Shown: positions 20,633-30,604, counted from the stretch's first letter. The stretch is 64,000 bases of DNA from Aurantibacillus circumpalustris (GCF_029625215.1 NZ_CP121197.1:3596001-3660000); one strand, 5' to 3'. Numbers and translations: made by a program. The notes: generated from the sequence alone by a model not told the origin.

Positions 20633-21904
20633 ATGCAACCACTCGCAGAGCGTGTTCGTCCGAAAAACCTTGATCAATATATTGGTCAGCAACATATAAT
20701 CGGCGCTAATAGCGCACTAAAAAACGCGATACAAAAAAACTTACTTCCTTCTCTTATTTTATGGGGACCACCAGGTGTTGGTAAAACATCATTAGCATTA
20801 ATTATTGCCGGAGAATTAAAACGTCCTTTTTACATGCTTAGTGCAATTAACAGCGGTGTGAAAGATGTGAGAGAAGTCATTGAGAAAGCAGGTGACAACA
20901 ATCTATTTAATCAAAACAAACCAGTATTATTTATCGATGAGATTCACCGCTTTAGTAAATCTCAACAAGACTCGCTTTTAGGTGCGGTTGAAAAAGGTGT
21001 AGTTACGCTTATAGGCGCAACAACTGAGAACCCTTCATTTGAAGTAATTCCTGCACTTTTATCGCGTTGCCAGATTTATGTTTTAAAATCATTAGAAGAA
21101 CTCGAACTGCTTGAACTCTTAAAAAAAGCAATTCATGAAGACGAATATCTTTCGACAAAAAAAATAGAACTAAAAGAACATGAAGCGCTTATTCGTGTCA
21201 GCGGTGGCGATGCTCGTAAATTATTAAATGCCTTAGAAATTACGGTAAATAGTATTGGTGCAAACGAAATTGTAATTACAAATGAACTTGTATTAAACAC
21301 GATTCAACAAAATCTTGCCCTTTATGATAAAAGTGGAGAACAGCACTACGACATTATCTCAGCCTTTATAAAATCAATTCGCGGTAGCGATCCAAATGCC
21401 GCACTTTATTATCTCGCAAGAATGTTAAAAGGTGGAGAAGATCCCTTATTTATAGCCAGAAGATTACTTATTCTCTCTAGCGAAGACATTGGTAATGCTA
21501 ACCCAAATGCCTTGCTTTTAGCTAACAATTGTTTTAATGCTGTAAATGTTATTGGGATGCCCGAAGCGCGAATTATTCTTGGTCAGTGTGTAACCTATTT
21601 AGCCTGCAGTACTAAGAGCAATGCTAGCTATATGGGGATTAACGAAGCCATGACGGCTGTAGATCAAACAGGTGATTTACCTGTGCCTTTGCAACTAAGA
21701 AACGCGCCAACAAAATTGATGAAAAATCTGGATTATGGTAAAGATTATAAATACGCTCACTCCTACGAAAACAATTTTATAGAGCAGGAATTTTTACCCG
21801 ATGCTTTAGCTGGCAAAAAATTTTATGAACCAGGAAATAATCAACGCGAAGCTGAACAACGGGCTTACCTCAAAAAATTATGGAAAGAAAAATATGGGTA
21901 TTAA
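20633..21904 (+). CDS. rarA: replication-associated recombination protein A (AAA+ ATPase)
   Basis: The 423-residue protein matches RarA/MgsA, which acts at stalled replication forks together with SSB. The Walker A motif is GPPGVGKT (45-52) and Walker B with sensor is LFIDEIHRF (99-107). ATTENPSFEVIPALLSRC includes sensor 1 and the arginine finger. The C-terminal tetramerisation region (ARMLKGGEDPLFIARRLL and following) is intact. It is monocistronic, bounded by a hairpin downstream. Confidence 0.97.
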   Translation: MQPLAERVRPKNLDQYIGQQHIIGANSALKNAIQKNLLPSLILWGPPGVGKTSLALIIAGELKRPFYMLSAINSGVKDVREVIEKAGDNNLFNQNKPVLFIDEIHRFSKSQQDSLLGAVEKGVVTLIGATTENPSFEVIPALLSRCQIYVLKSLEELELLELLKKAIHEDEYLSTKKIELKEHEALIRVSGGDARKLLNALEITVNSIGANEIVITNELVLNTIQQNLALYDKSGEQHYDIISAFIKSIRGSDPNAALYYLARMLKGGEDPLFIARRLLILSSEDIGNANPNALLLANNCFNAVNVIGMPEARIILGQCVTYLACSTKSNASYMGINEAMTAVDQTGDLPVPLQLRNAPTKLMKNLDYGKDYKYAHSYENNFIEQEFLPDALAGKKFYEPGNNQREAEQRAYLKKLWKEKYGY

Positions 21905-21931
21905 TCCCAAAGTTGCTCTATTCCTTCAAAC

Positions 21932-21961
21932 AAAAAAGCCCTCAATTACGAGGGCTTTTCT
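21932..21961. terminator. bidirectional terminator after rarA
   Basis: The stem AAGCCCTC/GAGGGCTT with loop AATTAC is flanked by an A-run and a T-rich tail. It lies between convergent rarA and the His-rich peptide gene. Confidence 0.75.
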
Positions 21962-21980
21962 TATAAATTCTCAATAAGTA

Positions 21981-22286
21981 TTAGTGATGGGCAGGTTCTG
22001 CCTCTGGGACAGTTGTTTCAGCTGGCATTGAATCTGAATTTTCAGTTACAGCAGCAGCGTGACTTTCTGAATGATGCTCTTCAGATGCAGCAGCCTCATG
22101 ATGCATTGCTTCTGTAGAAGCTCCTTCATGGCCATGACCTTCTGCGGCGTGGTGAGGTTTAGGGTCACAAAGACTTAAAAACAATACTACTGCAATAATA
22201 ACGGCTGTAGCCAAAAAAAATGGCACCGTAAACGATACTGGTTTTTGTTCCATTGAATGATGTTCTTCGTGATGACCTGCTGACAT
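21981..22286 (-). CDS. histidine-rich single-pass membrane protein
   Basis: The 101-residue protein has one transmembrane helix (about 18-38) flanked by His-rich segments: HHEEHH near the N-terminus and, after the helix, PHHAAEGHGHEG, MHHEA and EEHHSESHA. About 19 of the 101 residues are His, with many Glu. This suggests metal binding (Ni, Zn, Cu or Co) or pH-dependent charge at the membrane. The gene is expressed alone and no metal transporter is adjacent. I recognise no named family, although the composition argues against a spurious frame because the helix is well formed. Confidence 0.65.
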   Translation of the reverse strand: MSAGHHEEHHSMEQKPVSFTVPFFLATAVIIAVVLFLSLCDPKPHHAAEGHGHEGASTEAMHHEAAASEEHHSESHAAAVTENSDSMPAETTVPEAEPAHH

Positions 22287-22371
22287 ATGTTTAAATTTTA
22301 TGTTGCGAAAATAATCAGATTTATTTGAGAATCAAATAAAATTTACTCTAAAAAAACAAATAGCCTAAATT

Positions 22372-23445
22372 TTACTGTTTAATAAATTTTAAATAACTTT
22401 CTTGACCATCTACAGTTGCCTTAATTAAGTAGATCCCAGCCTCGAGTTCACTAACATTCAATTGATTTTCAGTCTCAAACAAATCAGTTTTTAAATCCAA
22501 AACTTTTGTACCATCCAAACTGTAGATTTCATAATTTGAATCCCTTTTTACGTTTTTCTGAAAATATAATATATCCTTCACTGGGTTTGGATAAACTCGT
22601 GCATCATTAATGTCTGAGTTTTCTGAAATCCCAACATTAATTTGAGTTTTTTCATAACCTCTGTAGCGCGCTTGAGTGGGCGTAAAATTTGTACCCAGTA
22701 AACTACCAGTAATTTCAAGATAAGGAATTTTACCAATTAAAGTCATCCATTGATAACTTCTTTGATAATTAGGAAAACCAAGAGGAATTGGGATAATCGT
22801 ATTTTTTATGGAGTCAACTGCATATTGAGTAGTGATGAGGCGAAGGCAATTTTCCGTTCCATAAGGCGTAGTAATGGTTCCCCAACCATCAACTACTGTT
22901 ACCCGATAACCCACTTTAGAATAACTAATCGGAATTATGCCTCCGGTGGATGTAGTAAATTTAAATGTAGTGCTATCATATTTAGGATATGTCATTGGAA
23001 AATTATACAATTCATCTTTATCCGAATAATAACTTGGTACCGGAACACTACTAAACGTCATTCCCACTCCATCCGCTATAAAAGCCGCAGGAGAAGTCTG
23101 TTTTTTATAAAAATTATAATAGTTTGTCATTGTTAACGGCCCCGCCCCAATAGTATCAGCAATTTTTTCACCGTAGGCATTTAAACCAAAAAGGATACTG
23201 TAGGGAGTCTGTAGTCCATTTTTAAAACTTCTAACGCCTTCAGTTGTGGAATTTACCTGAGAAAAATTCCAGGTAAAATTCACGCCTGTTTGCGTATAAT
23301 TTCCTGCAGTATTAATCTGAAAATTAGTATAACGCAAGGTGTCACCACTTCCTGGCATATTACTATTACCTAAAGTAATAGGTGTTTGGGCAATAATGGC
23401 TGTTGCGCAAACGTTTAATGCAAATAACAAATAATTTTTATTCAT
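22372..23445 (-). CDS. secreted T9SS type A sorting-domain protein of unknown function
   Basis: The 357-residue protein has a signal peptide (cleavage after Ala-Gln, residues 19-20), an uncharacterised beta-rich body, and a C-terminal type A sorting tail from about residue 284 (VYPNPVKDILYF, then LEAGIYLIKA and a final KFIKQ). T9SS cargo of this kind crosses the outer membrane and is released or anchored to lipopolysaccharide. The body has no motif I recognise. It is divergent from the Omp85-type gene, 66 bases away. Confidence 0.82.
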   Translation of the reverse strand: MNKNYLLFALNVCATAIIAQTPITLGNSNMPGSGDTLRYTNFQINTAGNYTQTGVNFTWNFSQVNSTTEGVRSFKNGLQTPYSILFGLNAYGEKIADTIGAGPLTMTNYYNFYKKQTSPAAFIADGVGMTFSSVPVPSYYSDKDELYNFPMTYPKYDSTTFKFTTSTGGIIPISYSKVGYRVTVVDGWGTITTPYGTENCLRLITTQYAVDSIKNTIIPIPLGFPNYQRSYQWMTLIGKIPYLEITGSLLGTNFTPTQARYRGYEKTQINVGISENSDINDARVYPNPVKDILYFQKNVKRDSNYEIYSLDGTKVLDLKTDLFETENQLNVSELEAGIYLIKATVDGQESYLKFIKQ

Positions 23446-23511
23446 GGTTGATTATTTTTGTAATACTTTGGTCTTTCATAAATGTAACCTTTTTTTATTA
23501 TCAAAATATTT

Positions 23512-25257
23512 TTGTTGAATAGCTCCTGTAAATATTTTAAGCTTTTTCTAATCTTACTGTTTGTAATGAATGCAAAATCGCAAAGCGTTAGTTTGAAAAT
23601 AAAATCGAAAGAACATAAAAGTCCCGCTACAAAGCTAAATTACCGAAAAAAATTTCCAACGAAATCTGAGGCTCGCAAGGAAGTTGAAAATATTTTACTT
23701 ACCCTTCAATACAAAGGATATCTGCTTGCGGCGGCGGACAGCGTCCTCACTGATTCGCTTTCTATTACTGCCTTTATTTCAGAAAATGCCTTGTATAAAA
23801 CAGCTCACTTAAAACTAGGTAATCTTGATCCAGGATTAGCTTCTAAACTTGGTATTAGTGAAAAACTCTACTTTAACAAGCCTTTTCGATACCGGGAAGT
23901 TGCTAAAAGCTTAGAAAAAATAATTATTTATTACGAAAACAATGGTTATCCATTTACATCGGTAAACCTTGACAGCGTAACTACGATAAACAATGAATTG
24001 TCTGCCGTTTTTAACGTTCAAAAAAACAAACAATTTAAAATCGACTCCATTAAAATAGTTGGTACTGCTAAAATAAATTCAGGCTTTATTAACCGGTACC
24101 TCTCCATAAAACCAAAGATGACATACAATGAAGAAATAGTAAAGAGCATTTCTCAAAAAATCAGACAACTACCCTTTATTAATGAGAAACAGACCCAGCG
24201 CGTGCAACTCACCGACCGAACAAACAAACTGATTCTGTTTTTAGATAAAAAAAACGCCTCCCAATTTGACGGAATACTTGGCCTACTGCCAGATGCCGAC
24301 TCAAAAAAAACAATCATTACAGGTGACTTAAAACTGAAAGTGATAAATGGCATATTAAGAAATGGAGAAACATTCGATCTTGAATGGAGACGACTGCGAT
24401 CACAAACACAAGATTTTAACGGACGTATAATTTATCCCTTTCTACTTGGATCGCCAATTGGTGTGGATTATGCGATAAAAATATATCGAAAGGACACAAC
24501 GTTTATTGATATCACGAACAACATTGGGCTACAATATTATTTTAAAGGTTTGAATAATATCAAAGTATTCTACAAACAAAGAACAAACAATTTAATCTCC
24601 ACTAGTGGTTTAACTTACATAACAACACTCCCAGAATACGCAGATATTTCTACTAATGCTTATGGCGCAGGTATTTTTTTAGAAAAACTTGATTACCGTT
24701 TTAATCCGCGCAGGGGTGTTGCTCTTACCTTGAATGGCCAAACCGGGACACGCACAATCAAAAAAAACTCAAAGGTAAATGAAGTAGCTTATAATGGACT
24801 TCTTTTGCGATCAACCCAATTTCAATTCGATGGAAGTGCGGCAGCGTATATAAATATAAAGGGAAATAGTGTTTTAAAATTTGGGGTTCAGGCTGCTTCA
24901 GTGTTTGGTAACTCTACTATTTTTAAAAACGAGTTGTTTAGAATTGGTGGTTTAAAAACCTTAAGAGGATTTGATGAAGAAAGTATTTTTACTTCAACGT
25001 ATGTTATTCCAACATTGGAATACCGTTTTCTATTTGCTCAAAACTCGAATCTGTTGCTGTTTGTGGAGGGTGCTTGGTATGAAAACAATAGTAATAAACA
25101 ATATGTTAAAGACACACCTATAAGCGCGGGTGCAGGTGTAAATTTTGAAACAAAAGCCGGAATCTTATCTATTAACTATGCCCTTGGCAATCAATTTGGC
25201 AATGGATTCGATTTAAGGAATGGTAAAATCCATTTTGGACTTACCGCTTTGTTCTGA
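23512..25257 (+). CDS. Omp85/BamA-TamA-like outer-membrane protein
   Basis: The 581-residue protein has a signal peptide, POTRA-like repeats (about 95-245, including PFRYREVAKSLEKIIIYYENNGY) and a C-terminal 16-strand-type barrel. The hallmark loop-6 motif is present as LRGFDEE (R485, G486, F487), and the last residue is Phe, as expected for a barrel. At 581 residues it is shorter than BamA (about 800 or more) and has fewer POTRA domains, so a TamA-like or specialised assembly or secretion role is likely. The only start giving a signal peptide is TTG (23512 or 23515); an internal ATG at 23566 would cut the signal sequence. Confidence 0.85.
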   Translation: MLNSSCKYFKLFLILLFVMNAKSQSVSLKIKSKEHKSPATKLNYRKKFPTKSEARKEVENILLTLQYKGYLLAAADSVLTDSLSITAFISENALYKTAHLKLGNLDPGLASKLGISEKLYFNKPFRYREVAKSLEKIIIYYENNGYPFTSVNLDSVTTINNELSAVFNVQKNKQFKIDSIKIVGTAKINSGFINRYLSIKPKMTYNEEIVKSISQKIRQLPFINEKQTQRVQLTDRTNKLILFLDKKNASQFDGILGLLPDADSKKTIITGDLKLKVINGILRNGETFDLEWRRLRSQTQDFNGRIIYPFLLGSPIGVDYAIKIYRKDTTFIDITNNIGLQYYFKGLNNIKVFYKQRTNNLISTSGLTYITTLPEYADISTNAYGAGIFLEKLDYRFNPRRGVALTLNGQTGTRTIKKNSKVNEVAYNGLLLRSTQFQFDGSAAAYINIKGNSVLKFGVQAASVFGNSTIFKNELFRIGGLKTLRGFDEESIFTSTYVIPTLEYRFLFAQNSNLLLFVEGAWYENNSNKQYVKDTPISAGAGVNFETKAGILSINYALGNQFGNGFDLRNGKIHFGLTALF

Positions 25258-25304
25258 TTATTCTCCACCTATCAAATCAGGTAAAAAATTGGGGTAAAAT
25301 AAAC

Positions 25305-25312
25305 TATATTTG
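25305..25312 (+). promoter_or_regulatory. -7 promoter box for the first choice-of-anchor B gene
   Basis: TATATTTG matches TAnnTTTG exactly and lies 15 bases before the start codon at 25327. No clear -33 element is visible at the usual spacing. Confidence 0.5.
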
Positions 25313-25326
25313 TGTAACTCATCACC

Positions 25327-26748
25327 ATGAAAAAAATTCTATTCCTTGCCCTGTTTTTCTGTACTGTTAATTTACACTCACAGATCTTTCAAAGTTATAA
25401 CATAAATCTTCTCAGTTTGTCACAACCCAACTTAGGAGATGAAGGCGTTGATAACCGACGTTACTCAGGATGTTGGGGTTGGCACCAGGTTTCTAAAAAC
25501 AAAGAATACGGCATCTGTGGAGCAAGTAATGGTACATACTTTATTGATGTGTCCTCTCCCACTACACCCACTGTTTCTGGATTTATGCCAGGTGCACAAA
25601 AAAGCACCTACCGTGAAATGAAAACTTACCAGCACTACTGCTACATTGTGAGTGATGATGGTCAGAACAAAAACTTTCAAATTGTGGATATGCAATATCT
25701 TCCAGATAGTATTCATGTTGTATATAACGACTCCACCCTTTTTCGACGCGGTCATACCATTTGGATCGATAAAGACAAAATGTACATAGGTGCCATGATT
25801 CAAACCCTACCCCTTGCTATAACTTCAATGGCAGTTTATAGTTTGGCAAATCCTGAGTCGCCCGTTTTACTACGAAAGCTTGATCAAGATCTCCCCCTTC
25901 TATCGTACATACACGATATGTATGTTCGTAACGATACGGTATTTGCCTCAGCTGGATCTCAGGGTTTATATATTTTAAAATTTGATCCCATCATGAATAA
26001 GTTTAGTCAGCTAGGCACTTATGTTGATTACCAAAGTCACGGATATAACCATTCTAGTTTTTTGACAAAAGACGGGAAACACCTTATATTTTGTGATGAA
26101 GTACCTGAAAGACTTCCTATACATTTTGTTAACGTAGAAAATCTTAGTAACATACAACCCATTAAAGATTGGAATCCCACTGGAGGAAATACAACGCCGC
26201 ACAACCCATACATAAGAGATAATTTTGCTATTGTATCGTGTTATCAGGATGGATTATTTATCTACGACATTTCTCAACCTTCAAATATAAATACTGTAGG
26301 ATATTTTGACACACATCCACAAGCCGGACAGAACATCGGTAATTACATGAACGCGCCATATCGTGGTAACTGGGGAGCTTACCCATTTCTTCCAAGTGGT
26401 ATTATAATCGCGAACGATATGCAAAATGGTATGTTTGTATTAAGCGCAGCCAGTGCTTTTACAACAACAATTAAAAACCCAGTAGGTATAAAGGAAAATA
26501 CTGCTCAAGAATCAAATCTCATTATTTATCCAAATCCTGCTTCGACGCAAATAGCCCTGCATTATACTACACAAAACCCAAGCACTCTTTACCTAAAAAA
26601 CATTTTAGGTCAGGTAATTACTGAAAAGGAATTTAACGGTTCCTTAAGTGAATACTTAGATGTGCGCTCGCTTGAAAGTGGGACATATTTTATTTCTATA
26701 TCAGAAAAAGGAAACATTAAAACCAAAAAACTAATTATAAATCACTAA
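25327..26748 (+). CDS. choice-of-anchor B family T9SS protein (LVIVD-type beta propeller)
   Basis: The 473-residue secreted protein has a signal peptide (to about residue 19), a choice-of-anchor B body with repeated short beta-propeller blades (for example YSGCWGWHQVSKNKEYGIC, TYFIDVSSPTTPTVSGF, GLFIYDISQPSNINTVGYF) and a type A sorting tail from about residue 398 (IYPNPASTQIALHY, then LESGTYFISI and KLIINH). The repeats are of the kind found in LVIVD proteins. It is followed after 131 bases by a paralogue with the same body, a tandem duplication. The ligand is unknown. Confidence 0.88.
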   Translation: MKKILFLALFFCTVNLHSQIFQSYNINLLSLSQPNLGDEGVDNRRYSGCWGWHQVSKNKEYGICGASNGTYFIDVSSPTTPTVSGFMPGAQKSTYREMKTYQHYCYIVSDDGQNKNFQIVDMQYLPDSIHVVYNDSTLFRRGHTIWIDKDKMYIGAMIQTLPLAITSMAVYSLANPESPVLLRKLDQDLPLLSYIHDMYVRNDTVFASAGSQGLYILKFDPIMNKFSQLGTYVDYQSHGYNHSSFLTKDGKHLIFCDEVPERLPIHFVNVENLSNIQPIKDWNPTGGNTTPHNPYIRDNFAIVSCYQDGLFIYDISQPSNINTVGYFDTHPQAGQNIGNYMNAPYRGNWGAYPFLPSGIIIANDMQNGMFVLSAASAFTTTIKNPVGIKENTAQESNLIIYPNPASTQIALHYTTQNPSTLYLKNILGQVITEKEFNGSLSEYLDVRSLESGTYFISISEKGNIKTKKLIINH

Positions 26749-26879
26749 TACTTCAAGAACGGGAAATATTAAAATAGTAGGTTGAAAATCACATAGTAAT
26801 CATCTTAGTTTAATTAGCTCATTATTTTATTTCATCAAATAAGTAAACACTAATCAATATTAATTTAAAAAAAAATCCC

Positions 26880-28757
26880 ATGAAGCTCAGACACATTTTT
26901 TTAATCCTTGTAATATTTTTATCGTTGAAGCAATACGCTCAAACTTACGCTGCTTCAAATTTCACACTTATTGGTCTTAGTAATCCCGAAACTACCTTTA
27001 ATCCCGATTCACAAAAATATTCAGGCTGCTGGGGATGGTATCAGGCCTCAAAAAATAAAGAATATGCCGTAGCCTGTTCTCACAAAGGTACTTACTGGAT
27101 AGATATTTCAAACCCGTCCACACCTACTGTATCTGCCTACCGAGCAGGTAAAAAATCTGGTTGTACATGGCGGGAAGCTAAGTCATATAGAAATTACCTT
27201 TATGTTATTAGCGATGATTTCGGGAATAACAGTTTTCAAATTTTTGACATGCAGTATTTACCCGATAGTGTACATAAAGTGTATGATGGCCAAACGCTTT
27301 TTGCACGAGCACATACACTTTACATTAATCAAGATAAATTATACATTGGTTCTGCAACTCTGGGGAGCAGTTTCTCTAGTATGCGGGTATACAGTTTAGC
27401 AAATCCTACTAATCCAACACTAATAAGAAGACTCGAACAGGATTATCCGCTCATTAACCATGTGCACGATATGATGGTGAGAAACGATACCGTTTATGCT
27501 TCCTGCGGAAATCAAGGCCTCTATATCTATAAACTTTTGGCCAACAACACGTTTACTCTGCTGGGCTCTTTAACTAATTATCCTTTTGCCGGCTATAATC
27601 ATAGTAGTGCTTTAACACCAAACGGTCAAACACTCGTGTTTATGGATGAAGTTCCATCAGGACTTCCCATAAAAGTGGCTAACGTTTCAAATTTCTCAAA
27701 CATACAAGTACTTGCCACCATTAATCAGTTTACCAACACAACACCGCATAACCCGTTCATGGTAAGCAATCAGTATTGTTTTGCAAGTAGTTATCAAGAT
27801 GGCTTGCAACTGTTTGATATTGCTAATCCTTCTTCACCATTTTTAGCCGGTTATTTTGACACGCATCCACAATCTGGAGGAAATAACAACACATGGCTAA
27901 CGGGTGATGAGTATAATGGCCAATGGGGCGCTTATCCCTATTTTCCAAGCGGCACAATTTTCGCATTAGACCGTCTCAATGGAGCGTTTTTTCTAAACAC
28001 AAGTCTTTATCAAACACCACTCGTTTCTGCATCGCTCTCTGCCAAAGACACAGTTTGTGTTGGAGCTACGCTTGATCAAATAAATAATAGTACCGGTGCA
28101 AATACGTTTACATGGACCTTTCCTACAGGAGCTGTTGTGAGTCAAACACTAGGTAACGCAAGTATTTCCTTCACAAGTGCTGGAGTTTATACTGTTAATC
28201 TAATTGCTTCAAACACATCATTCTCTTCTTCGGTTACTAAAACAATTACCGTAATAAATAATAATTTAAATGCTACCATTAATTCATACAACGCATCGTG
28301 CAGCTCATGTAACACTGGTAGTATTATAGTAGTCACTGTTAACGGAAACAGTCCTTTCATTTACAATTGGCATCCACAAGCTCCCAATTCAGCTACAATT
28401 TCTAATCTGGCACCCGGCTGTTATACAGTTGATATTGTTGACCGCCTTGGATGCGCCACATCCACCAACGCATGCGTTTCTTTTAATTCAACCGTTGGTT
28501 TATCTTCTTTGAAGAATAATTCTGATTTGCTTATTTATCCTAACCCTGCATCTACTTACCTCTATTTTGTTTATCCTAATTCGAAAGAGGTAACATTGGA
28601 ATTAAAAAATATTTTAGGAGAAATCGTTCTTCAAAAGCGGGTACAAGGAATCGCGCCAAATCAAATTGATATCCGCCATTTAGTGAATGGCAGCTATTTT
28701 ATTTCTATTTTAGAGAACGAATCTATTCAAAATAAAAAAATAATAATTCAACATTAA
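26880..28757 (+). CDS. choice-of-anchor B family T9SS protein with inserted PKD-like domain
   Basis: The 625-residue paralogue of the preceding gene keeps the propeller body (YSGCWGWYQASKNKEYAVAC and GLYIYK-type blades, residues ~25-370). It adds a PKD-like domain (about 375-460, TFTWTFPTGAVVSQTLG) and an adhesin-like SprB-type repeat (about 463-545, with the block NATINSYNASCSSCNTGSI), before the sorting tail (IYPNPASTYLYFVYP onward, about 552-625). It is therefore a longer, modular version of its neighbour. It is secreted by T9SS and probably sits at the cell surface. The next gene begins 13 bases later on the same strand. Confidence 0.87.
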   Translation: MKLRHIFLILVIFLSLKQYAQTYAASNFTLIGLSNPETTFNPDSQKYSGCWGWYQASKNKEYAVACSHKGTYWIDISNPSTPTVSAYRAGKKSGCTWREAKSYRNYLYVISDDFGNNSFQIFDMQYLPDSVHKVYDGQTLFARAHTLYINQDKLYIGSATLGSSFSSMRVYSLANPTNPTLIRRLEQDYPLINHVHDMMVRNDTVYASCGNQGLYIYKLLANNTFTLLGSLTNYPFAGYNHSSALTPNGQTLVFMDEVPSGLPIKVANVSNFSNIQVLATINQFTNTTPHNPFMVSNQYCFASSYQDGLQLFDIANPSSPFLAGYFDTHPQSGGNNNTWLTGDEYNGQWGAYPYFPSGTIFALDRLNGAFFLNTSLYQTPLVSASLSAKDTVCVGATLDQINNSTGANTFTWTFPTGAVVSQTLGNASISFTSAGVYTVNLIASNTSFSSSVTKTITVINNNLNATINSYNASCSSCNTGSIIVVTVNGNSPFIYNWHPQAPNSATISNLAPGCYTVDIVDRLGCATSTNACVSFNSTVGLSSLKNNSDLLIYPNPASTYLYFVYPNSKEVTLELKNILGEIVLQKRVQGIAPNQIDIRHLVNGSYFISILENESIQNKKIIIQH

Positions 28758-28770
28758 AGAGTACCTGTTT

Positions 28771-29946
28771 ATGTTTACAAAAAAGTCAGAGATTGGTGTA
28801 ATTGGAAGTGGTGCCATGGGAAGCGGAATAGCACAAGTTGCAGCCACAGCTGGTCACCGAGTATTGGTATACGATAATAATAAAAAAGCTTTACAACAAT
28901 CAGAACTCAATTTAAAAAAAACACTAACTAAGCTTGTTGAGAAACAAAAAATAAACTTAGAACAACAAACAAACGTTCTAGCTAATATTCATTTTGTAAA
29001 TGAACTTACTCAACTTTCTTCGAGCGATCTTATAATTGAAGCCATTGTTGAAAATCTTGAAATTAAAAAATCAGTTTTCAAAGACTTAGAGAAAACAGTT
29101 AAAGGAGAATGTGTGCTAGCATCCAACACTTCATCGCTCTCAATTACCTCCATTGCTTCAGCTTGCGAAAAACCTGAACGCGTAATTGGAATTCATTTTT
29201 TTAACCCACCAACTCTTATGCCTCTGGTGGAAATAATTCCCGGTATTGCAACAAACGAAAACATTACTATTGCCTGCAAATCGCTTATCGATACCTGGGG
29301 AAAAGTGACGGTTATTGTAAAAGACACCCCAGGATTTATTGTCAACCGCGTTGCAAGACCTTTTTACAGCGAAGCGCTACGAATATTTGAAGAAGGAATT
29401 GCTGATATTTCTACCATCGATTGGGCCATGAAAGAAATTGGTGGTTTCAGAATGGGACCTTTTGAATTAATGGATCTCATTGGGCATGATGTAAATTATG
29501 TAGTTACTGAAACCGTATGGAAACAATTTTATTATGACCCGAAGTTTAAGCCAGCACTTTCACAAAAACGACTGTTGGAAGCAGGATTTTTAGGGAGAAA
29601 AAGTGGAAAAGGCTTTTATAATTATGCAGAAGGTGCAAGTTCTCCAGAACCTACAAAGAATAAAGAACTTGGACAACAAATTTTTACCAGAATTCTTGTT
29701 ATGTTGATTAATGAAGCTGCCGACACGCTTTATTTAAAAGTAGCCTCAGCAAACGACATTGATTTAGCCATGACAAAAGGAGTTAATTATCCGAAAGGTC
29801 TTCTCAAATGGGCCGACGAACTCGGAGTTGACAATGTTGTAAAACAACTTACAGCTTTAAAAGACTTTTATGAAGAAGATCGCTACAGAATTAGCCCTTT
29901 GCTAAAGCAGAATTTTGTACTTAAAAAAACTTTTTATCCAAGTTAG
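28771..29946 (+). CDS. 3-hydroxyacyl-CoA dehydrogenase
   Basis: The 391-residue enzyme oxidises 3-hydroxyacyl-CoA with NAD+. The dinucleotide motif is GSGAMG (12-17), the catalytic His is H142 in GIHFFNPP, and the 3HCDH C-terminal domain (about 188-285, DTPGFIVNR to GRKSGKGFYNY) is followed by a second, shorter C-terminal repeat (about 305-385). This two-repeat layout resembles PaaH/PaaC-type dehydrogenases as well as 3-hydroxybutyryl-CoA dehydrogenase, so the chain length of the substrate is open. It is cytoplasmic and no other beta-oxidation gene is near. Confidence 0.92.
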   Translation: MFTKKSEIGVIGSGAMGSGIAQVAATAGHRVLVYDNNKKALQQSELNLKKTLTKLVEKQKINLEQQTNVLANIHFVNELTQLSSSDLIIEAIVENLEIKKSVFKDLEKTVKGECVLASNTSSLSITSIASACEKPERVIGIHFFNPPTLMPLVEIIPGIATNENITIACKSLIDTWGKVTVIVKDTPGFIVNRVARPFYSEALRIFEEGIADISTIDWAMKEIGGFRMGPFELMDLIGHDVNYVVTETVWKQFYYDPKFKPALSQKRLLEAGFLGRKSGKGFYNYAEGASSPEPTKNKELGQQIFTRILVMLINEAADTLYLKVASANDIDLAMTKGVNYPKGLLKWADELGVDNVVKQLTALKDFYEEDRYRISPLLKQNFVLKKTFYPS

Positions 29947-30023
29947 TTAGCCTAATTAAGCTTTTTTTAGAGAAATTTGCTCGATCAATACTTTTTGCCT
30001 ATTTTTGATGTAATAGTTAATTT

Positions 30024-30554
30024 ATGAAAAACTACTTTACCCTTATTGGATTAGTTATTGTTCTTAATGTTACATTTTCCTGCAAGGATAAAAATGACAA
30101 AGGTGCGATATCACCTGACTATAGCTCTACCGGCAATCCTTACCCAAATAATCAAACCGTTACGGGTTCTACTACTTTTACAAGTCCAGCGACTCAAAAT
30201 ACAAGCTTTATTGTTGGTGACATTGGATGGAGCAACCCAAGTTGTATTTCCACGTCGAGTACAGGCTTAAGAGCACAAAAAAACAATATTGATGTCATTC
30301 TTAGCTTTGCAAGCGCTGCAACAAATGGCACTTATGCAATTTCTAGTAACGTAGGTGCAGGCTCTTGTGTGCTCACAGCATACAACGTGCCAGATCAACC
30401 TGCAGGTGTTTATTGGTATGGTAAGGGAGGTTCTGTTATTATAACAACAAACGCTACTTCAATCAGTGCTAAGTTGGTTAATGTTGTTTGCACTCAAAAA
30501 GAATTTAACTTTCCTCAAGTTCTTATTTCAGGAGCTATAGGTTGTAGTCAATAA
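30024..30554 (+). CDS. small lipoprotein of unknown function
   Basis: The 176-residue product has a type II signal peptide with lipobox TFSC (Cys20) followed by a charged and Ser/Thr/Asn-rich linker (21-55) and a beta-rich domain with four more cysteines (C78, C117, C155, C174). No family is recognised. It is monocistronic with a strong hairpin terminator downstream. Confidence 0.7.
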   Translation: MKNYFTLIGLVIVLNVTFSCKDKNDKGAISPDYSSTGNPYPNNQTVTGSTTFTSPATQNTSFIVGDIGWSNPSCISTSSTGLRAQKNNIDVILSFASAATNGTYAISSNVGAGSCVLTAYNVPDQPAGVYWYGKGGSVIITTNATSISAKLVNVVCTQKEFNFPQVLISGAIGCSQ

Positions 30555-30576
30555 ACAACCAAATTTAAAATTTTAT

Positions 30577-30604
30577 AAAAGACAGATTCTATCTGTCTTT
30601 TTTT
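30577..30604 (+). terminator. rho-independent terminator after the lipoprotein gene
   Basis: A perfect 11-base stem AAAAGACAGAT/ATCTGTCTTTT with loop TCT is followed by a T-run. Confidence 0.85.

Noticed and set aside
23507-23514. TATTTTTG as a promoter for the Omp85-type gene
   Set aside because: It overlaps the only start codons that preserve a signal peptide, so a transcript from it would lack the start. The match to TAnnTTTG is likely chance.
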